Notes under the pieces: generated by a model
The model's input: the letters and a program-made list of their open reading frames with translations, nothing else
Database searches by the model: none
What the model was told of the DNA's origin: nothing
Translations under genes and position numbers: made by a program
In this document: positions 16,306-23,942 of the stretch, one piece after another
Layout: every line of letters begins with the position of its first letter
How positions within the stretch are numbered: the stretch's first letter is position 1
Source of the DNA: a virus
Length of the DNA: 49,208 bases
IMG/VR virus record: IMGVR_UViG_3300031885_003861
Coordinates: 1 to 49,208 of that record
Direction: 5' to 3' (one strand)

Positions 16306-16739
16306 ACGAGCCAGAGGGCAAGGAGGTCAAGGACGTCAAGCGGGACGCAAATGCCGACCTGGCGCTGTGCGTCAACGTGCCCGCGGGTCCTTACAAGGTC
16401 GAGCTCGATGTCGTCGGCGCGCCGTGTGAAGACGACGAGCGCGCCGACCGGGGCGGCTGCCTGGAGTGTGACGAGTTCGGCGCCTGCGAGATCGCGGTCA
16501 TGGGCCACACCATCAAGATGGCGTCGGCCCTGGAGAGCAACGCGACGTACCAGCCCCATCACCGCATCGAGTACGACCACGGGGCCGACCCCCGCGGCGG
16601 CAAGGGCGAGCGCGAGCAGTTCACCGAGGCGGCGGCCATCGCCGCGTTCATCGCCATGGGGCCCGAGCCGCTGAGGTACTGGATCGTCCGTGCCCTGGCA
16701 GCGGAGGCCAATGTAGCCGCCTTACATCAACCGCGTTGA
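16302..16739 (+). CDS. Ea22-like family protein (first copy)
   Basis: A 145-residue protein whose plan resembles the phage Ea22-like family: an N-terminal ADLALCVNVPAGPY segment (compare A-TPGPW) and a C-terminal AAFIAMGPEPLRYWI segment (compare NAxFIAxAR-LP). A Cys-rich middle (GGCLECDEFGAC) is an addition. It starts at GTG 16302 overlapping the previous stop. The gene at 16988 has the same plan, so the two look like diverged duplicates. The family's biochemical role is not established. Confidence 0.6.
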   Translation: MNEPEGKEVKDVKRDANADLALCVNVPAGPYKVELDVVGAPCEDDERADRGGCLECDEFGACEIAVMGHTIKMASALESNATYQPHHRIEYDHGADPRGGKGEREQFTEAAAIAAFIAMGPEPLRYWIVRALAAEANVAALHQPR

Positions 16740-16984
16740 CGTTGTTGAGCAACTGCGCCAATGTCGCGCGAGAAGGCGGCTTGCGCATCCGCCAGGGCTG
16801 GAACGGCGCCGTCTACGCCTTCTCGCGCGACAGGGCGCCGGTCGTGGAGGCGGCGCAAGCGATAGGCAAGTCCCCCAGGGCGGTGCGCTTCCATCAGAGA
16901 CTCGGCGTGTGGTTCGTGCGGTGCAGGAGCGGGGCGCACAGGACGGCGCTGCTCGCTCTCAAACAGAAGCAGGGAGGAGGCTGA
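16736..16984 (+). CDS. Small hypothetical protein
   Basis: An 82-residue basic protein with RIRQGWNGAVYAFSRDRA and a predicted strand-rich end (LGVWFVRCRSGAHR). The start TTG 16736 overlaps the previous stop by four bases; without it there is no better in-frame start nearby, so the start is uncertain. It lies between the two Ea22-like genes. No family recognised. Confidence 0.5.
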   Translation: MTLLSNCANVAREGGLRIRQGWNGAVYAFSRDRAPVVEAAQAIGKSPRAVRFHQRLGVWFVRCRSGAHRTALLALKQKQGGG

Positions 16985-16987
16985 AAG

Positions 16988-17371
16988 ATGGTAGACGCAC
17001 CCCAGGTCAAGCTCGCCCGGCTTGAACGCCGCATAGCAACGCGCAACGCGAAGGCCGACCTGGCCATCTGCGACGCGGCGACGCCGGGGCCGTGGTACGA
17101 GTTCTGCGAGGACGACAGGGATTGCAGCAATGTCGTGGGCGTCGCCACGGTGCCCAATCCCGATCCCGCTGACCTTGATGACGCGGGCAAGCTCATCGCC
17201 GTGACGCTCGACAACGGCCTGGTGACCTTCCCCGTCACCGTGGCCGACGACAAGTGGCACGAGAACGCCGCCTTCTGCGCCATGGCTCGCGAGGCCTTGC
17301 CCTACTGGATCAGGCTGGCGCTGGTACGAGAGGCAGCGCTTTACCAGCTTCGCAGCGGCCGCAGCCGGTGA
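16988..17371 (+). CDS. Ea22-like family protein (second copy)
   Basis: A 127-residue protein with the Ea22-like signature in clearer form: ADLAICDAATPGPWYEF at about residues 23-39 and ENAAFCAMAREALPYWI at about 92-108. The start is ATG 16988 with AGGAGG just upstream. It shares its plan with the gene at 16302. These proteins are common in early and accessory regions of temperate phages; the function is unknown. Confidence 0.65.
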   Translation: MVDAPQVKLARLERRIATRNAKADLAICDAATPGPWYEFCEDDRDCSNVVGVATVPNPDPADLDDAGKLIAVTLDNGLVTFPVTVADDKWHENAAFCAMAREALPYWIRLALVREAALYQLRSGRSR

Positions 17372-17400
17372 AGAGAGGTGTGAAGGAAGGAGTGACGACC

Positions 17401-17661
17401 ATGGACAGGCCCCAGTTCATCATCATTGACCGCTTCGAGGGCAGGTGGGCGGTCGTCGAATGCTCCTGGGCCGACGGCAGGCAGTCCACGGAAAATCTGC
17501 TGCGCACGCAGCTGCCGCCGGAAGCCAAAGAGGGAGATGTGCTCACGGTCACGTTCGCGGTCGACACCGAGGCCACGGCGGCCCGCCGCCAGCAGGCCAG
17601 CGAGGCTGTCGCGCGGCTGATGAGAGAGAGGAACTGCGGCGCCCAGGAAAGGAAGGGATGA
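17401..17661 (+). CDS. DUF3006 protein
   Basis: An 86-residue protein that matches the DUF3006 pattern: IDRFEGRWAVVE at about residues 9-20, then LPPEAKEGDVLTVTF and an Arg-rich helix. DUF3006 is a small beta-rich domain frequent in Bacillota, where it often lies beside ComEC-like metallo-hydrolase genes; here the only such hydrolase is 31 kb away at the right end. The start is ATG 17401 after AAGGAAGGAG, and the stop overlaps the next gene's start. Confidence 0.75.
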   Translation: MDRPQFIIIDRFEGRWAVVECSWADGRQSTENLLRTQLPPEAKEGDVLTVTFAVDTEATAARRQQASEAVARLMRERNCGAQERKG

Positions 17662-18431
17662 GCCCCATGCGCTGGACGCCTGGCCGCCAAGTAGCCCTGT
17701 GTCTGCTGACGCTGCTGGCCATCGTGTTGCTGACGGCCGTAGGACGGGCCCTGCTGGAGTCGGCCCAGTCGCCCGGCTCGCCCAGGCCACCCACGCCGCC
17801 AGCGCCCACCTTGGCGCCGCGGGCCGAATGCACGGTTGCCGGCGGGCCCGTCCTGGCAACCAAGGCCTCGCCGCCGGCGCCGCCGACCCGCCGGCCGCCC
17901 CTGACCGCCCGCGGCGCCCGGGCCCTGGACCCCGCCACCTGGGACCTGCGGCGCCCGGTGGCCGTCCCCCTGGTCGTGCTCAGGGCGTGGTTTCACGGCA
18001 CGCCTCTGGCCCAGGACGGCATCCCCGAGGCGATCCTGGCGGCGCAGGAGGAGTACGGCGTCAACGCCCTGGTGCTGGCGGCCATCATCATCCACGAGTC
18101 AGGCTGGGGGCGGTCGAGGCTGGCGCGCGAGAAGTGCAACCTGTCGGGATACGGCGCCGGCGACCTCGACCCCTACAGGCGGGGGCGGTCGTTCGCGAAC
18201 CCCGCCGCCTGCGTCGACGCCACGGCGCAGCTTCTGGCCGGGGACTACCTGACGCCGGCGGGCCGCTACTACCACGGCGTCACTCTCGCGGCGGTCGGCG
18301 TGTGCTACGCCAGCAACCCCCGCTGGGCCGCCGGGGTGGACGAGCTCGTGCGCGAGGGCCTGGCGGTGTGGGCGGCCCTGGAGGCGGGTGGGGTCGTGGC
18401 GGCCGCCGGCGGCGGCGGAGAGGCGGCATGA
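17658..18431 (+). CDS. Membrane-anchored glucosaminidase (GH73-like)
   Basis: A 257-residue protein with an N-terminal transmembrane anchor or uncleaved signal (residues 11-29), a Pro/Ala-rich linker (35-90) and a C-terminal glucosaminidase domain of the FlgJ/LytD type (about 118-235). The expected catalytic glutamate is Glu147 in IIIHESGWGRS, followed by NLSGYGAGD. It would cleave peptidoglycan glycan strands outside the membrane. It starts at ATG 17658 overlapping the DUF3006 stop. Its place in the early operon, far from the lysis cassette, is unusual; a DNA-entry or surface-remodelling role is possible. Confidence 0.8.
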   Translation: MSPMRWTPGRQVALCLLTLLAIVLLTAVGRALLESAQSPGSPRPPTPPAPTLAPRAECTVAGGPVLATKASPPAPPTRRPPLTARGARALDPATWDLRRPVAVPLVVLRAWFHGTPLAQDGIPEAILAAQEEYGVNALVLAAIIIHESGWGRSRLAREKCNLSGYGAGDLDPYRRGRSFANPAACVDATAQLLAGDYLTPAGRYYHGVTLAAVGVCYASNPRWAAGVDELVREGLAVWAALEAGGVVAAAGGGGEAA

Positions 18432-18454
18432 ATCAGAAGGAGGGGGAGGAGAGG

Positions 18455-18625
18455 GTGAACAGCAAGCAAGAGCGCACCGCGAAGAATGAGGTAGCGCGCG
18501 AGATCGTGCACCTCGCCGGGCGGCGGATGGACAACCTCACGAGGTTGACGCTGCCGGAGCTGCGCGCCCTGCGCAACGCGCTGGAGATGGCTGACGTGAA
18601 GCGAGTCGAGCAGAAGGGAGCGTGA
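18455..18625 (+). CDS. Small hypothetical protein
   Basis: A 56-residue helical, basic protein (VNSKQERTAKNEVAREIV then LTLPELRALRNALEMADV). I chose GTG 18455 because GGGGGAGGAGAGG directly precedes it; ATG 18428, overlapping the previous stop, is the alternative. Its stop overlaps the start of the ParB-like gene. No family recognised. Confidence 0.55.
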   Translation: MNSKQERTAKNEVAREIVHLAGRRMDNLTRLTLPELRALRNALEMADVKRVEQKGA

Positions 18626-20271
18626 ATCAGATGACGGCAGCAGAAGGAGCGAAGCTGCTTGAGGTCCTGGGCGACCAGGGCGCCGGGCCCGACGAGCCCG
18701 ACGAGCCGGCGCTGGCGCCGCGAGTGTTGAACCTCGCCCTGGACCTGATCCGCATCGACCGCAACGTGCGCCAGCGTTTCGACGAGGCCGCCATGGAGCA
18801 GCTCACCGACAGCATCAAACGGGTTGGCGTGCTGCAGCCCATCGTAGTGCGCGTCGACGTCAAGGCCAACGTCCAACACTACGTCCTGGTATGCGGCGAG
18901 CGCCGCGTGCGCGCCGCCAGGGCCGCCGGGCTGACGCACATACCGGCGGTGCTGCGCGACCTGGACGAGCACCAGGCGCGCGAGGCGCAGCTCGTCGAGA
19001 ACCTCGTGCGTCGGGACCTCGACCCCATCGAGGAAGCGGAGGGGCTCAGGGAACTCCTCGACCAGCACGAACGCACGCAGCAGGAGCTCGGCGAGCGCAT
19101 CGGCGTGAGCCAGCCGTACATCTCCAACCGGCTGCGGCTGCTCAAGCTCCCCGAAGAGGTTCAGGGGCACATTTCACGTGGAATGCTCACCCCCGGGCAC
19201 GCGATGGCGCTGCTGGTGCTGGAGCCGGCGCCGGAGATGCTCGTCAGGGCGGCTCACCACCTGGAGACGCAGAAAACGTCGGTAGCCGGGGCTGCTGAGG
19301 CCATCGACAATTTCCTGCGGTACAAAGGCAAGTACCTGGGCAAGTACGCCATCCACTTCGACGCCGCCGGGTGCGCGAACTGCGGGCGCACCCGGCAGGT
19401 CACCCAGTATTCGGGCAGCAAGATCAAGGAACCCATTTGCCTCGACGTCGCTTGCTGGCAGCGCAAGGAGAACGAGGCATTGGCGGCCCGGGCGGCGGCT
19501 GAAAAGAGCCACCTGGAGGAGCTCGGAGCGACAGGCGTTGTGGTCCTGCAGCGCCAGGACCTCCCCGAGGACCGTAACGCCTGGCGGCACCTCTCCTACG
19601 GCCTTGGCGACATCCCGGAGTGCGCGGCCTGCGCCAACCGCGTGCAGGTCATGCTGTACCCGGGCAACGAGTCCTCGCCGGTGTGCCTCGATACCAAGTG
19701 CTTGGACGCCAAGATCGCTGCGGCTGACGAGAAGGTGAAGAAGGAGCGCGAGGAACTCGCCGCCGCCCAGGCCAAGGAGGCCCACGACTGGGCCGTTATG
19801 CAGGCGACCGACGGGGCGGGGTCAACCGGCGATCCAGATCCAGCCGCCATCAGCATCTTTACGATCCTGGCGGGCGTGATCCTCGTCGGCGTCGCCTGGG
19901 ACTGGCGTACCAACGCGAAAAACCAATATGTTGTCGAGTTCTTGCGCGCACGCGGCCACGACCTCGGCATGGACGAGCAGGACCTGGTGGAGGGGGACGG
20001 CTGGCCCAAGCTCCAGGCGATCCTCAACGACCTCGGTGAGTGGGAGCGCTGGGCGCTGGCCCTGGAGTGGGCCGCGAACGCGCTGTGGGACACGCCCGTG
20101 ATGTGCGCGATGATGGGCCGGCCGGCGCCGAGGGACGAGGAAGACGAGGAGGGCGACGGCGGCGATGATGAGGAGAGTGGCGGCGCGCCCGCCGGCGAGG
20201 CCGCTAACGACGACGGCGCGGCCGCCGTGACCGCGCCCAACGACCCCTTGACGAAGGAGGAAAACGCATGA
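18622..20271 (+). CDS. ParB-like DNA-binding protein
   Basis: A 549-residue protein. Residues 35-130 form a ParB/Srx-type domain with the CTP-binding box CGERRVRAAR (91-100) and VENLVRRDL; residues 150-195 form the ParB HTH domain (LGERIGVSQPYISNRLRLLKL). The C-terminal half is unlike chromosomal ParB: it has two Cys clusters (CANCG ... CLDVACW and CAACANR ... CLDTKCLD), suited to zinc binding, and an acidic tail. No ParA gene is near. Such phage ParB-like proteins may act in transcription, replication or DNA spreading rather than partition. A parS-like palindrome lies inside the gene at 19170. The start is GTG 18622 overlapping the previous stop. Confidence 0.85.
   Translation: MNQMTAAEGAKLLEVLGDQGAGPDEPDEPALAPRVLNLALDLIRIDRNVRQRFDEAAMEQLTDSIKRVGVLQPIVVRVDVKANVQHYVLVCGERRVRAARAAGLTHIPAVLRDLDEHQAREAQLVENLVRRDLDPIEEAEGLRELLDQHERTQQELGERIGVSQPYISNRLRLLKLPEEVQGHISRGMLTPGHAMALLVLEPAPEMLVRAAHHLETQKTSVAGAAEAIDNFLRYKGKYLGKYAIHFDAAGCANCGRTRQVTQYSGSKIKEPICLDVACWQRKENEALAARAAAEKSHLEELGATGVVVLQRQDLPEDRNAWRHLSYGLGDIPECAACANRVQVMLYPGNESSPVCLDTKCLDAKIAAADEKVKKEREELAAAQAKEAHDWAVMQATDGAGSTGDPDPAAISIFTILAGVILVGVAWDWRTNAKNQYVVEFLRARGHDLGMDEQDLVEGDGWPKLQAILNDLGEWERWALALEWAANALWDTPVMCAMMGRPAPRDEEDEEGDGGDDEESGGAPAGEAANDDGAAAVTAPNDPLTKEENA
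19170..19185. promoter_or_regulatory. parS-like palindrome within the ParB-like gene
   Basis: CATTTCACGTGGAATG is a 16-base palindrome with one mismatched pair and shares the TTTCACGTG core with the bacterial parS consensus TGTTNCACGTGAAACA. It encodes HISRGM in the HTH region with codons (att, tca, cgt, gga) that are atypical for this G+C-rich gene, suggesting selection on the DNA sequence itself. Confidence 0.5.
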
Positions 20272-20735
20272 CCCAGGAGCCTATCATCAGGTTCAACCTG
20301 GCGCCGCCGCCAGGCAAGGACTGGGCGCGCGAGAACATCGAGCTCTACCTGCTGCAGGTCATTGCCCAGGGCGTGCAGCACATCGCGGAGCACGTCGGCG
20401 CCCTCGCCAGGACCTCCGACTTTGCCGAGCGTAAGAGCGTCGAGTTGCGCGTCGCGGAGGGCGCGCTGGAGCTGCAGCAGTACCAGGCCGAGATCCGGAC
20501 CATCTTCGCGGCGCATGGCCAGGACACGATGCGCGCCAGCAAATTCCACGACGCACTGTACCGGCTCAGGCTCTATATCGGCGCGAGAGAGTTGCAGGCC
20601 ATCATCGCCAAGACGGACTTCCTCGTTATGAAGCCCGTCGGCGGCGGCCATCGGGTGCGCCTGATCGCGGTGGAGCCGGCCGCGCTGGTGGCGGGGGAGG
20701 GCGCGGCGGCGACAGAGGAGGCGGCGACGAAATGA
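20268..20735 (+). CDS. Hypothetical early protein
   Basis: A 155-residue, mainly helical protein, starting at ATG 20268 in a four-base overlap with the ParB-like stop. The central part (ELRVAEGALELQQYQAEIRT and FHDALYRLRLYIGARELQAI) suggests a helical bundle; the C-terminus is Ala/Glu-rich. No family recognised. Confidence 0.65.
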   Translation: MTQEPIIRFNLAPPPGKDWARENIELYLLQVIAQGVQHIAEHVGALARTSDFAERKSVELRVAEGALELQQYQAEIRTIFAAHGQDTMRASKFHDALYRLRLYIGARELQAIIAKTDFLVMKPVGGGHRVRLIAVEPAALVAGEGAAATEEAATK

Positions 20736-21295
20736 ACCTCGCCACGATACAGCACCAGGCGGTCCCGGCGTCCTCGATGAAAGCCATCACCCTCTGGCAG
20801 CCGTGGGCCTCACTCGTGGCTGCCGGCGAGAAGCACTTCGAGACCCGCGCCTGGTACACTGCGCACCGCGGTCTCCTGGCGATCCACGCCGGCGCCGCCC
20901 TGTGCCTGGAGCACCGGGCGTTGTGCGCGGAGGAGCCGTTCAGGTCGGCGCTGCGGCGGGCCGGGATCACCGACCCGCGCGCCCTGCCGCTTGGGCGCGT
21001 GGTAGTCATCTGCAAGCTCGTCAACTGTTACAAGATCAGGCCCGGGTTCAACGCCGCCAGCGCTGATGCCGTGGCCCAGGAGCGCGCCTTCGGTGATTGG
21101 ACGCCCGGGCGCTACGCCTGGCACTTGGCCAACCCACTGCAGTTGGTGACGCCGATACCTGCCCAGGGCCACCAGGGCCTGTGGGAGTGGGAGCCGCCGG
21201 CCGAGTTCAAAGCCGCCGTGAGCGACTTTGCCGAGAGGTTGACGGTGCTGTTCAGCGATGCTGTTGCCGGCGCTGAGCGAGGGTCAGTCCCATGA
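20732..21295 (+). CDS. ASCH domain protein
   Basis: A 187-residue protein with a clear ASCH fold signature: KAITLWQPWASLVAAGEKHF (residues 17-36), ETRAW, HRGLLAIHA and a late WEWEPP. ASCH domains belong to the PUA-like superfamily and bind RNA or modified bases; in phages they are small accessory proteins of unknown target. The start ATG 20732 overlaps the previous stop; an internal ATG at 20777 begins directly at the domain and cannot be excluded. The stop overlaps recU. Confidence 0.85.
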   Translation: MNLATIQHQAVPASSMKAITLWQPWASLVAAGEKHFETRAWYTAHRGLLAIHAGAALCLEHRALCAEEPFRSALRRAGITDPRALPLGRVVVICKLVNCYKIRPGFNAASADAVAQERAFGDWTPGRYAWHLANPLQLVTPIPAQGHQGLWEWEPPAEFKAAVSDFAERLTVLFSDAVAGAERGSVP

Positions 21296-21834
21296 CGACC
21301 CTGGGTTCGCCGCACGCCAACCGGGGCAGGACCCTCGAGCTCGTGCTCGAGCAGTCCAACGCGGTCTACCGCGAGCGCGGCATCGCCTTGGTGCACAAGG
21401 TTCCCACGGCCTGGCTGCCCATCCGCGGCAGCTCAGGCAAGATCATCACCGCCAAGGTGGATGAGCCGACGTGCGTCGACTTCCTAGGCGTGTACAGGGG
21501 CCGCGCCATCGCGTTCGACGCCAAGGAGACGCGGCAGCAGCGCTGGCCGGTGTCGGCCGTGACAGGCCTTCAGCTGCGCTGGCTGGAGGACTGGGACCGG
21601 GCCGGCGGCACGGGCTTCCTCGTCGTCCAGTATGTCCTGGAAGGCGACGAGGCGTACCTGGTGACGTTCAACCAGCTCGCAGTGTGGTACCACCGTGCGT
21701 GCTGGCCGCGCGGCGAGAAGTCGGTCCATGTGGACGAGGCGCGGGCGACCTGCCGGCGCGTCGTGTCGGCGCGCGGCGTGTTGCTCGATTACCTGGTGGC
21801 GCTGGACGAGGCGACCGCCGCCAGCGCGGCGTGA
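21292..21834 (+). CDS. recU: RecU-like Holliday junction resolvase
   Basis: A 180-residue RecU-family nuclease, the resolvase of Bacillota and their phages. It has NRGRTLELVLEQSN near the N-terminus, KVPTAW, and the catalytic core VDFLGVYRGRAIAFDAKET with Asp63, Asp76, Lys78 and Glu79, followed by the Q-x2-WL helix. It would resolve Holliday junctions and process concatemers before packaging. It starts at ATG 21292 overlapping the ASCH stop and is the last gene of the early operon; a terminator lies 75 bases downstream. Confidence 0.92.
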   Translation: MTTLGSPHANRGRTLELVLEQSNAVYRERGIALVHKVPTAWLPIRGSSGKIITAKVDEPTCVDFLGVYRGRAIAFDAKETRQQRWPVSAVTGLQLRWLEDWDRAGGTGFLVVQYVLEGDEAYLVTFNQLAVWYHRACWPRGEKSVHVDEARATCRRVVSARGVLLDYLVALDEATAASAA

Positions 21835-21908
21835 GGGAGAGGAGGGAGAGGGGGGATGAGGGAGGAGGAGACGAGGACGGTGAGCAGCTCGCACAACTGA
21901 ATAGCCCG

Positions 21909-21943
21909 CCCCGCGCTCGAGGAGGCCTCTGCGCGGGGTTTTT
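21909..21943 (+). terminator. Early operon terminator
   Basis: CCCCGCGC (21909-21916) pairs with GCGCGGGG (21931-21938), with an inner GAGG/CCTC pairing, and is followed by TTTTT. It closes the rightward early operon after recU. Confidence 0.9.
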
Positions 21944-22012
21944 CCATATCGGCAAAGGAGTAACACAGGTCAGTAGAGAAGGATGTGACCAGCAAACACT
22001 TAGGTTGCCTGA

Positions 22013-22642
22013 ATGGAGATGGGATGGGTGAGCGACCTTTGGATGATCGGCGGAAGCAGCCTTCGAGTTATGACTGGCCCTTCGCCTTGGCTCCAGTTGA
22101 TCATTGGCCCAATCATGGGCGCGGCTGCTGGCGCTATGGCGTCTTGGTTGTGGGATATCGTCAAGAGTTGCAGGACAAACAGGAGGGTGATGAGAAGTGC
22201 CGCGCAAGCGGTAGGCATAGAGCTGATGCACGCCAAAGATACGGTACTAGGACAAAAAGCGCTACTAAAGGAGCAGCCCACAACCGTCATACCGAGCCCC
22301 GTATTGGCATACCCCGATCTGTGGTATGAGCATCGCTTGACGCTGAACGGCTGTTTGTCGAGTTATGAGTCTGCCATCATCGATGGATACTTCTTGAATG
22401 CTCGGGAGTTCGACCAAGCTGCAAGAACAGCATATCAGAACCGTTGGTTGGGCAGCAATGATGAACAGCTAATCGACGAGATCTGCAAGTTGTCTCGTGT
22501 GCCATTCAGGCGTCTACTAGAGGATGATGAGGCAATTGATAAGGTAGCCAAGAAGCTCTGCAGAATCGCCGGCGTGACACACCTGGGCGCCGTCAAGGTA
22601 AGCAGCAAAGATGGGGTGCCACACGATGTTGGGGGTACTTGA
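22013..22642 (+). CDS. Orphan membrane-anchored protein (moron candidate)
   Basis: A 209-residue protein with one hydrophobic helix near the N-terminus (WLQLIIGPIMGAAAGAMASW, about residues 26-45) and a soluble, mainly helical remainder. It is a single-gene unit between two terminators (21909 and 22737), and its bases and codons are much poorer in G+C than its neighbours, the pattern of a recently acquired moron. The start ATG 22013 is the first after an in-frame stop; GTG 22028, with GGAG upstream, is an alternative. No family recognised. A prophage-expressed anti-phage or exclusion role is an inference. Confidence 0.65.
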   Translation: MEMGWVSDLWMIGGSSLRVMTGPSPWLQLIIGPIMGAAAGAMASWLWDIVKSCRTNRRVMRSAAQAVGIELMHAKDTVLGQKALLKEQPTTVIPSPVLAYPDLWYEHRLTLNGCLSSYESAIIDGYFLNAREFDQAARTAYQNRWLGSNDEQLIDEICKLSRVPFRRLLEDDEAIDKVAKKLCRIAGVTHLGAVKVSSKDGVPHDVGGT

Positions 22643-22736
22643 TAGGTCAAATGCATTCAGTCTGTAGCGTTTCACTCCAATGACCGAACCATTGGCCAAA
22701 GAAGGGTCTGGCGACTTGGTGTAGAATCAGCTCGTC

Positions 22737-22764
22737 AGAGGCTCTCCAAGGGCCTCTTTTTCTT
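22737..22764 (+). terminator. Terminator after the orphan gene
   Basis: AGAGGC (22737-22742) pairs with GCCTCT (22752-22757) across a 9-base loop and is followed by TTTTCTTTT. It isolates the 22013 gene from the late control region. Confidence 0.8.
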
Positions 22765-22780
22765 TTGGGGGGCAACGAGG

Positions 22781-23398
22781 GTGGGCGGCGACGGGCGCAG
22801 GAGGATGCCCGAGTCGGTGGTCCGAGAGCTCCTGGGTGACGCCTGGGAGCCGGGCCTGGGTGGGCTGCGGCCGGCGACGAGCGACGTCACGCGGGAGATA
22901 CGGCCACCGTTGTTCTCGAGGCGGCGATGGCCGCGTCGTCCTGCCGGCGCTGCCGGGGTGGCTTTCTCCCCGGCGGCGGCGCCGGCGACCCCCGCCCTGG
23001 CGGAGACCTCGCCGCAGCCGACGACCCCCGAGCTCGCCCCGGCCGACGTCGTCTTCGAGGCGGCACCCACTGCGGAGGTCACCATGGAGGTCAACTCGGA
23101 AGCCGTTGCGGCACCCACCGCGGAGGTGGTTGCGGATCTGGTTGCGGAGGCCGTTGCGGATCCGGTCGCCGAGGTCGTCGCGGCGCCTGGGGCGGAGGTC
23201 GTCGGGGCGCCCCGCCCGCCGGCCGCTACCATGCCGCGCCACCGGGGCCGCCCGTGTCGCCGGCGTCGTCCCCGGCGGTATGCACCCAGGCGCGTGGCAC
23301 TGCCGCCGTCGCCTGCGGCCCACGTCATACTGATGACCCTGGCGCGCCTCGACCGCGGGCTCGCCCGCGTCGCCAGGCGGCGGGGGAGGTGTGCGTGA
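22781..23398 (+). CDS. Low-complexity protein upstream of the late regulator
   Basis: A possible 205-residue protein. The first 50 residues look ordinary (MPESVVRELLGDAWEPGLGG), the middle is a degenerate Ala/Val/Glu/Pro repeat (units like VAEAVADPVAEVVA, built on GTTGCGGA-type DNA repeats at about 23100-23180) and the C-terminus is Arg-rich. The stop overlaps the ATG of the regulator gene (TGATG), which supports a coupled gene. GTG 22781 or ATG 22805 could start it. Several other frames on both strands are open here, so the call is tentative. Confidence 0.4.
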   Translation: MGGDGRRRMPESVVRELLGDAWEPGLGGLRPATSDVTREIRPPLFSRRRWPRRPAGAAGVAFSPAAAPATPALAETSPQPTTPELAPADVVFEAAPTAEVTMEVNSEAVAAPTAEVVADLVAEAVADPVAEVVAAPGAEVVGAPRPPAATMPRHRGRPCRRRRPRRYAPRRVALPPSPAAHVILMTLARLDRGLARVARRRGRCA

Positions 23399-23889
23399 TG
23401 GAGGCGGAGGCGGCGGCAACCCCCACGCCCAGGCTCGACCCCGTGAGAGCCAGCCAGATCGAGCGCGAGCTGCGCGAGTACCCGCGGCTGACAGCTCGCC
23501 TCGAGTGGTTGGTCGAGTACCTCGCCGAGCCGCCGATGCCGGCGCCAAGACGGTTCGGCCGCGGCGGGCGCGCGGGTGTGGCTATGGGCGTCCAGGACAG
23601 CGGCGTCAACGACCCCACGGCGATGGTCGGCATCTACCGGCCGCGGATGGTCGAGGAGAGCTGGGAGATCCGGTTCAGGGTCAAGCCAGTAGAGTACTTC
23701 CTGTTGTTCCTGACCCCGCCACAGAAGGCGTTCACGCAGTTTCGATACTTCGAGGACATGGCCATGGACGCGGTGGCGATGGCCATGAGCGTGAGCCGCG
23801 CCGGTGTCTACCGGCTGCGCGAGGAGGTCCTTTTGGCGGCCGACGCCGCGGGGGTGGCTCGCCGTCCCAATGTCGCCCAGGGGGCGTGA
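23398..23889 (+). CDS. ArpU-like late transcription regulator
   Basis: A 163-residue protein with the layout of ArpU/RinA-type phage late activators: an N-terminal helix (QIERELREYPRLTARLEWLV), a Gly/Arg-rich loop with NDPTAMVGIYRPRM, and a C-terminal sigma-region-4-like HTH (FRYFEDMAMDAVAMAMSVSR then VYRLREEVL). Such proteins sit just before the terminase genes and activate packaging, structural and lysis genes. The start ATG 23398 overlaps the previous stop. Five 11-bp direct repeats begin at the last codon-stop of this gene and abut a promoter, making them its likely target. Confidence 0.75.
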   Translation: MEAEAAATPTPRLDPVRASQIERELREYPRLTARLEWLVEYLAEPPMPAPRRFGRGGRAGVAMGVQDSGVNDPTAMVGIYRPRMVEESWEIRFRVKPVEYFLLFLTPPQKAFTQFRYFEDMAMDAVAMAMSVSRAGVYRLREEVLLAADAAGVARRPNVAQGA

Positions 23890-23942
23890 GACGATCTTGA
23901 GACACTTTTGAGACGTTTTTGAGACGTTTCTGAGACACTTTT
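23888..23942 (+). repeat. Five tandem 11-bp GAGAC repeats (activator site)
   Basis: GAGAC recurs at 23888, 23899, 23910, 23921 and 23932, exactly 11 bases apart; each is followed by six mostly T-rich bases (for example GAGACACTTTT, GAGACGTTTTT). One helical turn per unit places all copies on one face of the DNA. The last copy covers the -35 position of the promoter whose -10 is at 23958. Confidence 0.9.

Noticed and set aside
18622-20271. ParB-like gene considered as evidence for a plasmid-like partition system
   Set aside because: No ParA-type ATPase is nearby, an integrase is present, and the long zinc-rich C-terminus is unlike partition ParB.
23888-23942. Tandem 11-bp repeats considered as a CRISPR array
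   Set aside because: The units are contiguous, far too short and have no spacers or cas genes; they fit an activator site.
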